Assembly (NCBI GenBank): GCA_964625525.1
Contig: CAZVEE010000026.1
Span: 1-42,949 of the forward strand
Origin: CAZVEE01 sp964625525
GTDB taxonomy: Bacteria > Pseudomonadota > Alphaproteobacteria > JAJFIK01
DNA length: 42,949 nucleotides
Reading direction: 5' to 3'
The notes under the pieces are model-generated. The model saw only the letters and a list, made by a program, of their open reading frames with translations. It had not been told where the DNA came from and searched no databases. The translations under genes and the position numbers were made by a program. Shown piece after piece: positions 8,037 through 17,062 of the stretch; within the stretch, counting starts at the first letter, position 1, and each line of letters begins with the position of its first letter.

Positions 8037-8951
8037 TTAGCGCCGTGCGATGCGGCCGAAGGCCTCAAGAACGATCAACAATTTAACGGTCAAGTGCCCC
8101 GCCCATTCCCGGCGCGCCACACGCCAATCATCTTCATATTGCCCCCAAGCCCAAAACGGCGCCCAAGATCCGTCCTCCTGCTGATGGGTGATTTCATAAT
8201 CCAAATTGACGCTCAGCGCTCGGCGCAACACCTTGTAAAGGGGATGGCGCGGCGAGGAGACGACCCAATAGGGACGTAAGGAGTAATTCTCCCAGGCGGC
8301 CGCGTCCTGCCCCACCGAGGTCGGGGCCCGATCCGCCAGCGCGGTAAGAATATCCGTGCGCAGCTCCGGCGGCGCGCTTTCCGCCAGCACCAAAAGCGAC
8401 AGAAACACATGCATATCGCAGGGGCGCGGCAGAACCGCTAATGCCTCGCGCGCCTTGGCGGTCAACGCCTCCACGGCCGCTTCCGCCGCCGTGCCGCCAT
8501 AGCGCAATAGAATGGCCAGGCATTCCGCACTCGGATTGGGCCAGTGGGAAAGCGCCTGGTCACGCCAGAGCGCGTGGCCCCACCAGGGCGCGCGCGGCAC
8601 CGTATCCACGGCCGCCGGTACCGGTTCCCAGGCCCCATGGGCGTCATCCACTGTCTTGAGCAGATAGCTGACGGCACGGCGGACAAGCGGATCGCTCGCC
8701 GACACCCCCGCTTGGCGCAGATAGGTGAAGGCCACCGCGGTGGCGAGTGCGGAAGACGGGGTGAGACGGAAGTCCGGTTCGAGCGAGCGCCCGAACCCGC
8801 CGTCCTCATTTTGATAAGCCGCCAAAGCCGCTGTCAAATGCTCCGGACCCGCCCCATCGAAGTGAATGGCCAGCAGCGCCTGATCAATGGGGCGCGCCTG
8901 CGTGTCCACAAAATGACGGGCACGCTGAAAAGCTTCCTTCGACAGTTTCAT
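8037..8951 (-). CDS. Alpha-toroid (prenyltransferase/squalene cyclase-like) protein
   Basis: The 304-residue protein has repeated helix pairs and the Q-x-E-D-G-x-(F/W) signatures of terpenoid alpha-toroids: Q-N-E-D-G-G-F-G near residue 47 and Q-Q-E-D-G-S-W-A near 265. It is about half the length of squalene-hopene cyclases, and I see no DxDD catalytic motif, so an actual cyclase reaction is doubtful. It may bind a polyprenyl or peptide substrate. GGGGAG 8 nt before the ATG supports the start. It lies 42 nt after dnaE2 on the same strand with no terminator between, so read-through from the SOS operon is possible. Confidence 0.7.
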   Translation of the reverse strand: MKLSKEAFQRARHFVDTQARPIDQALLAIHFDGAGPEHLTAALAAYQNEDGGFGRSLEPDFRLTPSSALATAVAFTYLRQAGVSASDPLVRRAVSYLLKTVDDAHGAWEPVPAAVDTVPRAPWWGHALWRDQALSHWPNPSAECLAILLRYGGTAAEAAVEALTAKAREALAVLPRPCDMHVFLSLLVLAESAPPELRTDILTALADRAPTSVGQDAAAWENYSLRPYWVVSSPRHPLYKVLRRALSVNLDYEITHQQEDGSWAPFWAWGQYEDDWRVARREWAGHLTVKLLIVLEAFGRIARR

Positions 8952-8993
8952 GTCTCATCTCCCCTTCCAAGGACGGACAGTTGACAGCGAGCG

Positions 8994-11900
8994 TTAGTGA
9001 AAGTCCCGCGACGCGGGCACGATGGCCCGCACCCGCTCCTCCGCCTGACGCCGCTTCGCTTGCGATGTCACGCGAGGGTCCTCGCCGCCATGACGCACTT
9101 CATCGGCGGGGGCAAGGGCACTGTCGAGATCATTTGGCTCAGCATAAAGAGTACTCAGCATACTGCTCAAGTCGATGATTTCGTCTGCGACCACATGCAC
9201 CACGCTTTTCTCCCGTTCCACCCGCCCGCGCACCAGCATGATCCGGGATGCCAGGACCAGCCGGCGGAAGGTCTCAAACACTTTCGGCCAAACCACCACA
9301 TTCACCACCCCGGTCTCATCTTCCAATGTCACGAAAATCACGCCCTTGGCACTGCCCGGCCGCTGACGCACCAGCACGAGGCCGGCCACCGTCACTTTGG
9401 TCTGGGCGGCCCGCCCCTGCACCGCGCTGGCCGGCACAGCGCCATACGCTGTCAAATCGCGGCGCAAAAACCACACCGGATGGGATTTCAAAGACAAATG
9501 CAGTGACCGGTAATCATGAACCACCTCTTCCCCAAGCGGCATGGACGGCAGCGCCACCTCTGGCTCGCGGTCCAGATCTGCGGCTTGGCGAAACAGCGGC
9601 AACGGCTCAGGTGCCAGCGCCCGCACAGCCCAAAGTGCTTCGCGCCGGCTGTGTCCCAGGGAACCAAAGCCATCCCCATGAGCGAGCGCCTCCAACACCT
9701 CCGTGTCGAGACCAGTCGCCGCCCACAAGGCTCGAATACTGTCAAATCCGCCTGGTAACGCTTCGCGCACGGCCACCAGATGATCCGCCGCCGCCTGGGG
9801 GACTCCCTTCACGTCGCGCAGGCCCAGGCGCACGGCAAACCGGTTCCCTCCTTCCCGTGTGCGAATGGCCTGCTTGGTTGCGTCCATGGCATAAGGCGCG
9901 TCCAAGGGTTCCAGGCGGGTGTCCCAGTGGCTTGCATTGATATCAGCAGGGCGGACGATCACGCCGTGCTCACGCGCATCACGCACAAGCTGCGCCGGAG
10001 CATAAAACCCCAATGGCTGGGCATTCAAAAGGGCACACAGGAACACATCCGGATAATGACATTTAAGCCAAGCCGAAGCATAAACCAGAAGCGCAAAACT
10101 CGCCGCATGGCTTTCAGGAAACCCGTATTCGCCGAACCCCTCAATCTGGCGGAAACAGCGTTCTGCAAAGTCACGCTCATAGCCATTTGCGACCATGCCT
10201 TCCACCAGGCGCATGCCAAAATTATGAATAAGCCCGGATTTTCGAAAGGTCGCCATAGCACGGCGCAACTGATCCGCTTCCGTTGGTTCAAACCCGGCTG
10301 CCACAATGGCGATCCGCATGGCCTGTTCCTGGAACAGCGGCACCCCCAGAGTTTTGCCCAATACGCTCTTCAGATCTTGGGAAGGAAAGAAGACCTCCTC
10401 CTCCCCCATACGCCGACGCAGATAGGGGTGGACCATATCCCCTTGAATGGGACCGGGGCGGACGATCGCCACTTCCACCACCAAATCGTAAAAACTACGA
10501 GGTTTCAGGCGGGGCAGCATGGACATTTGCGCCCGGCTCTCCACCTGAAAGACTCCAATCGTATCGGCCCGGCAAATCATGTCATAGACCGCGCCGTCCT
10601 CCGTCGGAATAGAGGCAATCCCATTCACATGATCGACCCCATAAGACTGGGACAGCATGTCGAGACCTTTGCGCAATGCCGTCAGCATACCGAGGGCGAG
10701 CACATCCACTTTGAGGATTCCGAGAGCGTCGAGATCATCTTTGTCCCATTCAACGAAAGTGCGGTCAGGCATAGCCGCATTGGCAATCGGGACCACCGCA
10801 TCAAGCCGATCGCGGGTGATCACGAAGCCACCCACATGTTGGGACAAGTGGCGGGGAAAGCCAATGAGCATGCGCGACAGGTTCAACGCGCAGGCCAGTA
10901 GCGGATCATCCGGATCAAGGCCATTTTCGCGCAAATGCTTCGGGTCCACCCCTTCCGCGGACCACCCCCAAATGGTGCGCGACAAGGCGCCCACCATATC
11001 GAGCGAGAGCCCGAGGGCCTTGCCTACATCCCGGATCGCACTTTTGGCACGATAGGTGATGACAGTCGCGGCAATCCCTGCCCGGTCGCGGCCATATTTT
11101 TCATAGACATACTGAATGACTTCTTCGCGCCGGGTATGCTCGAAATCCACATCGATATCGGGGGGCTCGTTGCGTTGGGCGGAAATAAAGCGCTCAAAGA
11201 GCAAATTCATCTGCAGAGGATTGATCGAGGTCACACCGAGGCAATAGCACACGGCGGAATTCGCTGCTGAACCGCGCCCCTGGCATAAAATCCCCTTGTC
11301 GCGGGCAAAGACGATCAGGTCATTGACTGTTAGAAAATACGGCGCATAGTTCCGCTCTTGGATCAAATCAAGCTCAGCCAAGATGGTCTGGCGAAAGTCG
11401 TCGGGCACCCCATCGGGATAACGCTGCTGCGCCCCGGCCCAAACATGGCGCTCCAATGTTTCCTGCGGCGTATAGTTCGGCTCCTCAATCTCTTCCGGGT
11501 ACTGATAGGACAGATCATCAAGGGAAAATTGGCAGCGCTCCATAATCTCAAGAGTGCGGGCCACGGCCTCTTGACGCCCCGCAAACAGGCGCGCCATCTC
11601 CGCTCCAGTCTTCATATGACGTTCGGCATTGGCAAAGAGGCTACGCCCGGCCTCGGCCACGGTTGTGCCCAAGCGGATCGCGGTGAGCACATCCTGAAGA
11701 CTGCGCCGATCCGCATCGTGATAATGCACATCATTGGTGACGACCGTCGGCACGGCCAACCGCTCTGCCAGTGCCTCAATGGCCATTAGACGGCACCGGT
11801 CGGCACCACGGTACAGCAAAGAAAGACCGATGTAACAGGCCCCGGGGGCAAGACGCGCCAAACGAGCAAGCCCTGCGGCGAAACGGTGCTCTTCCACTTC

Positions 11901-12317
11901 GCCGGGCTCCACATGATCTGGAGGCAGCGCAATAAAGACTTGCCCCGTGGCCGCCGTGCTCAGATCCTCCCAATCCAAATAGCACTCGCCTTTCGGCGCA
12001 CGGCCATTGCCACGGGTCAAGAGTTGGGACAGACGACCATAGGCCTCCAAATCGCAAGGGTAACACGCCATTTCAAAGCCATCGCGCAAAACAAGGCGGG
12101 TGCCCACCAAAAGGCGCATGCCCATTTGCCGCGCTGCGCTGTGGGCACGCACCACCCCCGCTAGCGTGTTACGATCCGCAATGCCAACGGCGCACAAATC
12201 ACGGGCCTTGGCCGCCGCCACCAACTCGTCCGGATGCGATGCACCGCGCAGAAAACTGAAATTGCTGGTCACCGCCAATTCGGCATAGGCGACAATCTCG
12301 GACATGGGAGGCCTCAT
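8994..12317 (-). CDS. dnaE2: Error-prone DNA polymerase DnaE2 (ImuC)
   Basis: DnaE2 is the C-family polymerase that carries out damage-induced mutagenic synthesis with ImuA and ImuB. The 1107-residue length fits the family. An N-terminal PHP domain begins with F-L-R-G-A-S-H-P-D-E-L. The catalytic palm holds the acidic motif PPDIDVDF followed by E-H-T-R-R-E. A finger/OB region lies near the C-terminus (V-A-G-L-V-L-V-R-Q-R-P-G-S-A-K-G). The ATG at 12317 overlaps the imuB stop by 4 nt (ATGA), which argues for translational coupling; an in-frame ATG at 12305 is the alternative. Confidence 0.95.
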   Translation of the reverse strand: MRPPMSEIVAYAELAVTSNFSFLRGASHPDELVAAAKARDLCAVGIADRNTLAGVVRAHSAARQMGMRLLVGTRLVLRDGFEMACYPCDLEAYGRLSQLLTRGNGRAPKGECYLDWEDLSTAATGQVFIALPPDHVEPGEVEEHRFAAGLARLARLAPGACYIGLSLLYRGADRCRLMAIEALAERLAVPTVVTNDVHYHDADRRSLQDVLTAIRLGTTVAEAGRSLFANAERHMKTGAEMARLFAGRQEAVARTLEIMERCQFSLDDLSYQYPEEIEEPNYTPQETLERHVWAGAQQRYPDGVPDDFRQTILAELDLIQERNYAPYFLTVNDLIVFARDKGILCQGRGSAANSAVCYCLGVTSINPLQMNLLFERFISAQRNEPPDIDVDFEHTRREEVIQYVYEKYGRDRAGIAATVITYRAKSAIRDVGKALGLSLDMVGALSRTIWGWSAEGVDPKHLRENGLDPDDPLLACALNLSRMLIGFPRHLSQHVGGFVITRDRLDAVVPIANAAMPDRTFVEWDKDDLDALGILKVDVLALGMLTALRKGLDMLSQSYGVDHVNGIASIPTEDGAVYDMICRADTIGVFQVESRAQMSMLPRLKPRSFYDLVVEVAIVRPGPIQGDMVHPYLRRRMGEEEVFFPSQDLKSVLGKTLGVPLFQEQAMRIAIVAAGFEPTEADQLRRAMATFRKSGLIHNFGMRLVEGMVANGYERDFAERCFRQIEGFGEYGFPESHAASFALLVYASAWLKCHYPDVFLCALLNAQPLGFYAPAQLVRDAREHGVIVRPADINASHWDTRLEPLDAPYAMDATKQAIRTREGGNRFAVRLGLRDVKGVPQAAADHLVAVREALPGGFDSIRALWAATGLDTEVLEALAHGDGFGSLGHSRREALWAVRALAPEPLPLFRQAADLDREPEVALPSMPLGEEVVHDYRSLHLSLKSHPVWFLRRDLTAYGAVPASAVQGRAAQTKVTVAGLVLVRQRPGSAKGVIFVTLEDETGVVNVVVWPKVFETFRRLVLASRIMLVRGRVEREKSVVHVVADEIIDLSSMLSTLYAEPNDLDSALAPADEVRHGGEDPRVTSQAKRRQAEERVRAIVPASRDFH

Positions 12318-13960
12318 GCAAAAAATCCGTAGAGATACCAGTTCGGTGCACCAATATCGCGGTCATAAAGACCATGACGGCAGAGCCAGAAACGCCGCCC
12401 CCCCTTATCCTCCACATGGTAGTAATCACGGGTTTGCATCGCCGCCCTGTCCAAGCGCCACCAATCCGGTGCGATACGTTCCGGCCCATCGGCACGAGCC
12501 ACATGCACGGTGCGCTTGCGCCAGCGAAAGAGACGCGGCGGCCCGTCGGGAATCCCCGCCAGGACATCAACCGGCTCGGCCCGCGGTAACAACGCCAAGG
12601 GACGGCGCGGCCATTCCGGCGCCCCCTCCTCGCCGGGCCAGGAACGGGTCCCCGCGGGGACACGCATGACAGCGCGTTCGGGTTGATGACTGTTCACGGG
12701 GGCCAAGCGATAGACGCATTGTGCTCCCAGCCTGCTCACTAAACGATCGGTCAAGTCCTCCAAGGGCACCGCGTCCGCCGCAACGGGCTCACGGTGTTGT
12801 GGCAGGCGGTGTTGGCACACCGGCAGGCGTGCCGTCCGGGTCGCTTCCAGGACCATGATTTCAATCCCAAAACCCAGATCCGCCTCAGGCCCCAAACGCT
12901 GCACTTTCTCCGTGAGCAGACGGGTTAACCGGTGGGCCTGGGCGACTGGCCGCGCGGTGCCGACCCGCACGCGGGAGACGGCACCATCCACCCGGTGCAA
13001 AGTCAGATTGAGCCGGCGCGCGCCCCGGCCATCAACCGCCAACGCCGCGACAAGGTCAGGCATGAGACGACGCACCCCTTCCTGGACACAAAGCCAATCG
13101 GTCAGCGGCTCTGCCAGCACTTGGCGGACCCCATACCGCCGGGCCGTCGCATGGGGGGTAATGGGCTCGGGCTGGCGCCCCAAAGCCTGGTCAAGGCGCC
13201 ATAACACTTCCGGCCCAAGCCGGGTTGTGAGGGGCCCCCGGGGTGGTGTCATCAGAGCCTCAATGGTTTTCAGACCAAAGGACCAGAGCATCGCTTGAAC
13301 CCGCGATGTCAGACGCAAAGCCGCCACGGGCAAAGGCGCCAGCATGGCGGCTAGGCGCGGCTGCTCTGCGCTCTCTGGCGGAACAGTGCACGCGTTCTGA
13401 TCGCCATACCGAGACAGAGCCCAGGCCGCCCCAGGTGTGGGCGCCAGTGCCCCGCGCGCTTTGATCCCCGCCGCCGCAAGGCGTGCCAACAGCTGCTCCA
13501 AGAGTGCGGCTTCACCGCCGAAAAGATGCGCCACGCCTGTGACATCCAAGAACAGGCCCGTTGTCTCCGGCGTTTCGTGCCCGACCGTCAGCGCCTCGCC
13601 CCAGGCCAACCAGGGGGCAGCCCACGGCGTGTAGCGCCCGCACCAAGCCACCAGTTGATGGAGAGCCTGGCGATCGGCGGCCGGATCGGCGGTGCAAACC
13701 TGAAGCTCTGGCACAAGGGCGCGGGCATCGGTCAGAAGCTGATCCGTTTGCAGCCCCAGATCTTGCGCCTGGGAATTGAGAGCCACGAGCCGCGGCCCCC
13801 CCGCCTTGGCCAGCACAAGGCCAAATGGCCTCTGCGCCTCAAGCGACCCGGTGGCGCTGGTCTCGCTCTGGCCAGGACACGACCGTGCCCCGGGCCACAA
13901 GGTCTGGTGCAGACGGTCCGTCGGCCAATGCGGCAACCAGACGGAAACAATGCGTCTCAT
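12314..13960 (-). CDS. imuB: ImuB, catalytically inactive Y-family polymerase homologue
   Basis: ImuB is the clamp-binding hub that links ImuA and DnaE2. The 548-residue protein begins V-W-L-P-H-W-P-T-D-R-L, as ImuB proteins do, so the catalytic acidic residue found at this point in active Y-family enzymes is absent. The second acidic motif is also degenerate (L-F-L-D-V-T-G-V without S-I-D-E). The C-terminal half carries the ImuB-specific region ending W-Y-L-Y-G-F-F-A. The start at 13960 follows GGAGTGGG and puts the first 122 nt inside the end of imuA in another frame. The 3' end overlaps dnaE2 by 4 nt. Confidence 0.92.
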   Translation of the reverse strand: MRRIVSVWLPHWPTDRLHQTLWPGARSCPGQSETSATGSLEAQRPFGLVLAKAGGPRLVALNSQAQDLGLQTDQLLTDARALVPELQVCTADPAADRQALHQLVAWCGRYTPWAAPWLAWGEALTVGHETPETTGLFLDVTGVAHLFGGEAALLEQLLARLAAAGIKARGALAPTPGAAWALSRYGDQNACTVPPESAEQPRLAAMLAPLPVAALRLTSRVQAMLWSFGLKTIEALMTPPRGPLTTRLGPEVLWRLDQALGRQPEPITPHATARRYGVRQVLAEPLTDWLCVQEGVRRLMPDLVAALAVDGRGARRLNLTLHRVDGAVSRVRVGTARPVAQAHRLTRLLTEKVQRLGPEADLGFGIEIMVLEATRTARLPVCQHRLPQHREPVAADAVPLEDLTDRLVSRLGAQCVYRLAPVNSHQPERAVMRVPAGTRSWPGEEGAPEWPRRPLALLPRAEPVDVLAGIPDGPPRLFRWRKRTVHVARADGPERIAPDWWRLDRAAMQTRDYYHVEDKGGRRFWLCRHGLYDRDIGAPNWYLYGFFA

Positions 13961-14672
13961 GATCCCACTCCATCTCCCATGTCCCCGGTGCTCGGTCCCG
14001 GCAGCGCTCCAGAACCGCCTGCCAGCGCGGCACCCCCGGCAGGATCGGCCCGCCATGACGCCGATCGCGTACCGGGCTGGCATCTGGCGCCGGTGCAATG
14101 CGCCACCGGCTGCGCGCTGCACTGGGCGTGCGCGTTCCGGCCGGACGCATGACGATCAGCGGCGTGCCGGCCTCTTGCGCGGCCAGATGCAAACGGCGGC
14201 TCGTGGTCAGGTCGTAGCGGCGCAGCCGCGTGGGGATCTCTCCCAAAACACCCGCAAGCCCAGGGGTGCGGGCCGCTTCCTCCAGTGTCCACAACAGATC
14301 GGAGAGTTGGCGCGGACAGACCATCAGCACGCGCGCCAGATCAAGACCTGCTTGCGCCAAGCCGATGCCATAAGGCACGCCGTGATCGCTCGCATGCAGG
14401 TCTGTCCGTACCCAGACCATCACGCCCCCACCTTGAGCAGCGCAATGCAACAGCTTGAGCGCGAAAGCGAGCGCCGCGCAGTGATCGCGCGCATCCTGAG
14501 GGATCACCTCATGCAGCGCGCCTTGGTCAAGCCGGGGCAGCCCAGGCCCGAGCCGAAGGCCCTGCCCGCTCCTTAGTGCCGTGTCGTCTGCTCGCCCCGC
14601 TTGCGGGTCGACGGCCAGCATTTGGCGGCGCAGGCCTGCAATCACGTCTTGCTTGTGTCCAATCGGGCTCAT
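13839..14672 (-). CDS. imuA: ImuA, SOS mutagenesis RecA-like protein
   Basis: ImuA is the first protein of the mutasome and a distant RecA homologue. The 277-residue protein shows the family order: a short N-terminal helix with L-R-R-Q-M, a core segment V-M-V-W-V-R, then G-L-D-L-A-R-V-L-M-V, and a C-terminal R-W-x-x-x-x-A segment. The ATG at 14672 is chosen because the upstream GTG at 14687 lies within the LexA box; neither has a strong ribosome site. The gene is the head of the imuA-imuB-dnaE2 operon and overlaps imuB by 122 nt. Confidence 0.87.
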   Translation of the reverse strand: MSPIGHKQDVIAGLRRQMLAVDPQAGRADDTALRSGQGLRLGPGLPRLDQGALHEVIPQDARDHCAALAFALKLLHCAAQGGGVMVWVRTDLHASDHGVPYGIGLAQAGLDLARVLMVCPRQLSDLLWTLEEAARTPGLAGVLGEIPTRLRRYDLTTSRRLHLAAQEAGTPLIVMRPAGTRTPSAARSRWRIAPAPDASPVRDRRHGGPILPGVPRWQAVLERCRDRAPGTWEMEWDHETHCFRLVAALADGPSAPDLVARGTVVSWPERDQRHRVA

Positions 14673-14681
14673 CGCGCGCAA

Positions 14682-14696
14682 GTTCACTCTTTGTTC
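14682..14696 (-). promoter_or_regulatory. LexA (SOS) box of the imuA-imuB-dnaE2 operon
   Basis: GTTC-ACTCTTT-GTTC matches the alphaproteobacterial LexA consensus GTTC-N7-GTTC exactly. It lies between the predicted transcript start (about 14702) and the imuA ATG at 14672, so bound LexA would block initial transcription. A further GTTC at 14709-14712 overlaps the -10 box. Confidence 0.9.
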
Positions 14697-14708
14697 TGTT
14701 GCTATTTT

Positions 14709-14737
14709 GTTCTAATCCCTCTCCTGCTTTCTGTCAA
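14709..14737 (-). promoter_or_regulatory. Promoter of the imuA operon
   Basis: On the minus strand the -35 box is TTGACA (14737-14732), a perfect consensus, and the -10 box is TAGAAC (14714-14709), 4 of 6. The spacer is 17 bp. The LexA box begins about 6 nt past the expected start site. Confidence 0.8.
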
Positions 14738-14753
14738 CAGATGTGGTCAATGC

Positions 14754-14786
14754 AAAAGGCCGCCGCTGATCCTCTCAGCGGCGGCC
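14754..14786 (-). terminator. Terminator of the phosphate gene pair
   Basis: GGCCGCCGCTGA (14758-14769), loop TCCTC and TCAGCGGCGGCC (14775-14786) form a perfect 12-bp stem. On the minus strand it is followed by TTTT (14757-14754). It lies 29 nt past the PiT-like gene and just before the imuA promoter, so it insulates the SOS operon from read-through. Confidence 0.85.
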
Positions 14787-14815
14787 TGGCATGTGTCACA
14801 GTGCCTCTCTTCGGC

Positions 14816-15889
14816 TCAAGGGCCTGATGGGCCACCGGTTGCTTCGGACACAGCCCCGTCTTCGCGCATCTGGGCCACGGCCGTTCCCTTACCTGGCGCG
14901 GCGCCTGAGCCGGATGCTCCACCGGTGATCATGCGATCGATCACCGGCAGACCAAACGCGAGCCCGATGGACACCGCCAGGCCCAAAATCGCCTTCCCCA
15001 TATCTTTGGCTGCGATCACGAAGGCCTCGCGCATCGGCCGGTGCTTCACCATGAATGTGAGCGCGATTTCCCGCCCGGCCAAGAGCCCCAGAAACACCCA
15101 GGTCGTCGACATGGGGATCTCGGACATTTGCTTGAACACCAGCAAAATGATCCCGTATGTGAGGTCGATGATGGTGGCGGAACGAATATCCGTGGTGTTG
15201 GTTTTCGATGTCACGATCGCCTGAATCTCACCGCCCCGCCGGGCAAAGATGATCGCGTGCAAGAGCAGCATAAGGATCACGGACGCGGCCAATAACGGCA
15301 CATCAATGGTGCGCGGCAAATATACGAAAATATTGGCGAGATCCTGGATCAACCACTGGCTCCACAGAAACGCCGTCGAGGCCCACTGCGCCACCACCCA
15401 GTACCATTTCGGATTGGCGCTATCGCTTTCCATGAAATAGCGCTCAAAAATGCGCGACACGATCAGATACAGCACCAGCCCCACGACAATGGCGACGAAA
15501 TAGCCGCCTGCCGATTTCATCAGCATGCTTTCCAGATTGGTCGGTGCGAACACGGTCAACACCAGGAACGTGGTGGACACGGGCACGCCGAAGCGGGTCA
15601 GCAGCAGAATGAAAATGGGCGGAACCGCGTGGATCCAGGTAATGCCGCCTTCAGGCTCGGGAAACTTCGACAACCGCCCCCAGGCCGGATCGCCGTAATT
15701 GATGACCCACCCCGTCACCAGCACCACCACCAGGACGGTACAGGCGAACAGCCACAGCACCCACCAGGGCCGGTGCGAATTGGAACTGAGAAACGTGCCG
15801 AGCGTCTGGATCGCGTCATTGGCCACAATGGAGTAGGCCGCGAACACGAAGCCGACGAACATGAAAACTTCTGTAAGGCTGATTTCCAT
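14816..15889 (-). CDS. PiT-like inorganic phosphate permease
   Basis: The 357-residue membrane protein has about nine hydrophobic segments. Its two PiT-type signatures are V-A-N-D-A-I-Q-T-L-G-T-F near residue 22 and G-V-P-V-S-T-T-F near 100. A matching second-half motif is P-M-S-T-T-W-V-F-L-G-L. PiT carriers move phosphate with H+ or Na+. The protein is somewhat shorter than typical PiT carriers and its tail is Gly/Ala-rich and hydrophilic. GGAAGGA 5 nt before the ATG fixes the start. The upstream gene on the same strand encodes a phosphate-binding protein. Substrate is inferred from motif and neighbour. Confidence 0.75.
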   Translation of the reverse strand: MEISLTEVFMFVGFVFAAYSIVANDAIQTLGTFLSSNSHRPWWVLWLFACTVLVVVLVTGWVINYGDPAWGRLSKFPEPEGGITWIHAVPPIFILLLTRFGVPVSTTFLVLTVFAPTNLESMLMKSAGGYFVAIVVGLVLYLIVSRIFERYFMESDSANPKWYWVVAQWASTAFLWSQWLIQDLANIFVYLPRTIDVPLLAASVILMLLLHAIIFARRGGEIQAIVTSKTNTTDIRSATIIDLTYGIILLVFKQMSEIPMSTTWVFLGLLAGREIALTFMVKHRPMREAFVIAAKDMGKAILGLAVSIGLAFGLPVIDRMITGGASGSGAAPGKGTAVAQMREDGAVSEATGGPSGP

Positions 15890-16024
15890 ACAATCCTTCC
15901 CCCGCACACTGACCCCATCGCGGGCCTCACTGGCGCGTTCTCACCACCGTCCACCCCGGTGCCCTTCATTGAGGGTCTTGTCCGGACCGCCCGGCCAGGC
16001 TTCGCTCAGGTCCCCTCGACCCGC

Positions 16025-17050
16025 TCAGTTAAACCACCACCAGCGCCGGCGTACCGTCGGGTCGTATTTCGACCGCTGCTCGCGCACGGCATCCTCCGGC
16101 AGGGGCACATAGCCGATGTCTTCCACCAGGGCCTGGCCCTGCGCCGACAATGCGAAGGTTAGAAACGCTTCCAGCGACGGCGGCAACGGCGCGTCGGGCG
16201 CTTTATTGACGTACAGATAAAGCGGACGGGAGAGCGGATAGCGCCCGTCGATCACGAAGGCATGGCGCAGCGCTGGGTCGGGCGATTGCGCATGGCGCTC
16301 CACGATCACCGGGAAGAAGCGGGCATTGTCGATATCCGGTCCAACGCCAATCGGGATGGCGCGCACCCCATCGGTGCTGTAGCCAAGGCCCGAATAGCCG
16401 ATGGCATTCACATCCGCCGCCACCGCATCGACGACGGCACGCGAGCCCGGATGATAGCTCACACCCGGCTTAAACTCGCCATCGCACAACGCGCGGCTGC
16501 GGAAAAAATCATACGTCCCCGACAGGGTGTTGCGGCTGTGCAGGGCCACATCGCCCAAGCTTGGGGCGCCACGGACCACTTGCTGCCAGCGGGTGATGTC
16601 CTCCCCCCCGCACAAATGCGTGGAGGAAAAAATCTGGTCGAGCTGAGCCATGGTCAGCCCGCGCACGGGATTGTCCTTGTGGACGTAAACGGCCAGCGCA
16701 TCGAGCGCCACCACAATCCCCGTGGGCTGATAGCCGTACCGATTGCGAAAGGCGCTGATTTCCCCGGCGGTCATGGCCCGGCTCATGGGCGCGATCAGTG
16801 ACGTGCCGTCCACCAGCGCCGGCTGGGCGGTGTTCGAACCGCGACTGTCGACGGTAAATCCGATCTCCGGATGGCGCTCGACAAAGGCCGCAGACCAGGC
16901 CTCCATCAATTCGCCCATGGTGTCCGAGCCAACACTGGTTAAGTCGCCAGCGACGACCGTTCCTTCGCGCGGCTCATAAGATGGCAAGATCCCCGCCCGC
17001 GCCGGCACCGCCAGCAGCAAGGCGCAAACCGTAATCCAAAAAAAGCGCAT
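16025..17050 (-). CDS. PstS-like periplasmic phosphate-binding protein
   Basis: The 341-residue protein has a signal peptide (1-19, ending V-P-A-R-A) and then the PstS pattern: G-S-D-T-M near residue 42, S-R-G-S-N-T-A near 68, I-A-P-M-S-R-A-M-T near 86, and S-R-N-T-L-S-G-T-Y-D-F-F in the second lobe. These loops bind phosphate in PstS. The protein ends in an unusual R-R-R-W-W-W-F-N. No pstC, pstA or pstB is nearby; instead the PiT-like permease follows after 135 nt. A paralogue binding another oxyanion is possible. Confidence 0.82.
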   Translation of the reverse strand: MRFFWITVCALLLAVPARAGILPSYEPREGTVVAGDLTSVGSDTMGELMEAWSAAFVERHPEIGFTVDSRGSNTAQPALVDGTSLIAPMSRAMTAGEISAFRNRYGYQPTGIVVALDALAVYVHKDNPVRGLTMAQLDQIFSSTHLCGGEDITRWQQVVRGAPSLGDVALHSRNTLSGTYDFFRSRALCDGEFKPGVSYHPGSRAVVDAVAADVNAIGYSGLGYSTDGVRAIPIGVGPDIDNARFFPVIVERHAQSPDPALRHAFVIDGRYPLSRPLYLYVNKAPDAPLPPSLEAFLTFALSAQGQALVEDIGYVPLPEDAVREQRSKYDPTVRRRWWWFN

Positions 17051-17062
17051 GATCCCCTCCCC

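Noticed and set aside
5633..8068. An 811-codon minus-strand frame opposite the MoxR and CoxE genes.
   Set aside because: Its product has His/Arg/Phe-rich antisense composition and no domain; it covers two recognised genes on the other strand.
9780..10901. A 373-codon plus-strand frame opposite dnaE2.
   Set aside because: Antisense shadow: dnaE2 motifs on the minus strand are continuous and conserved.
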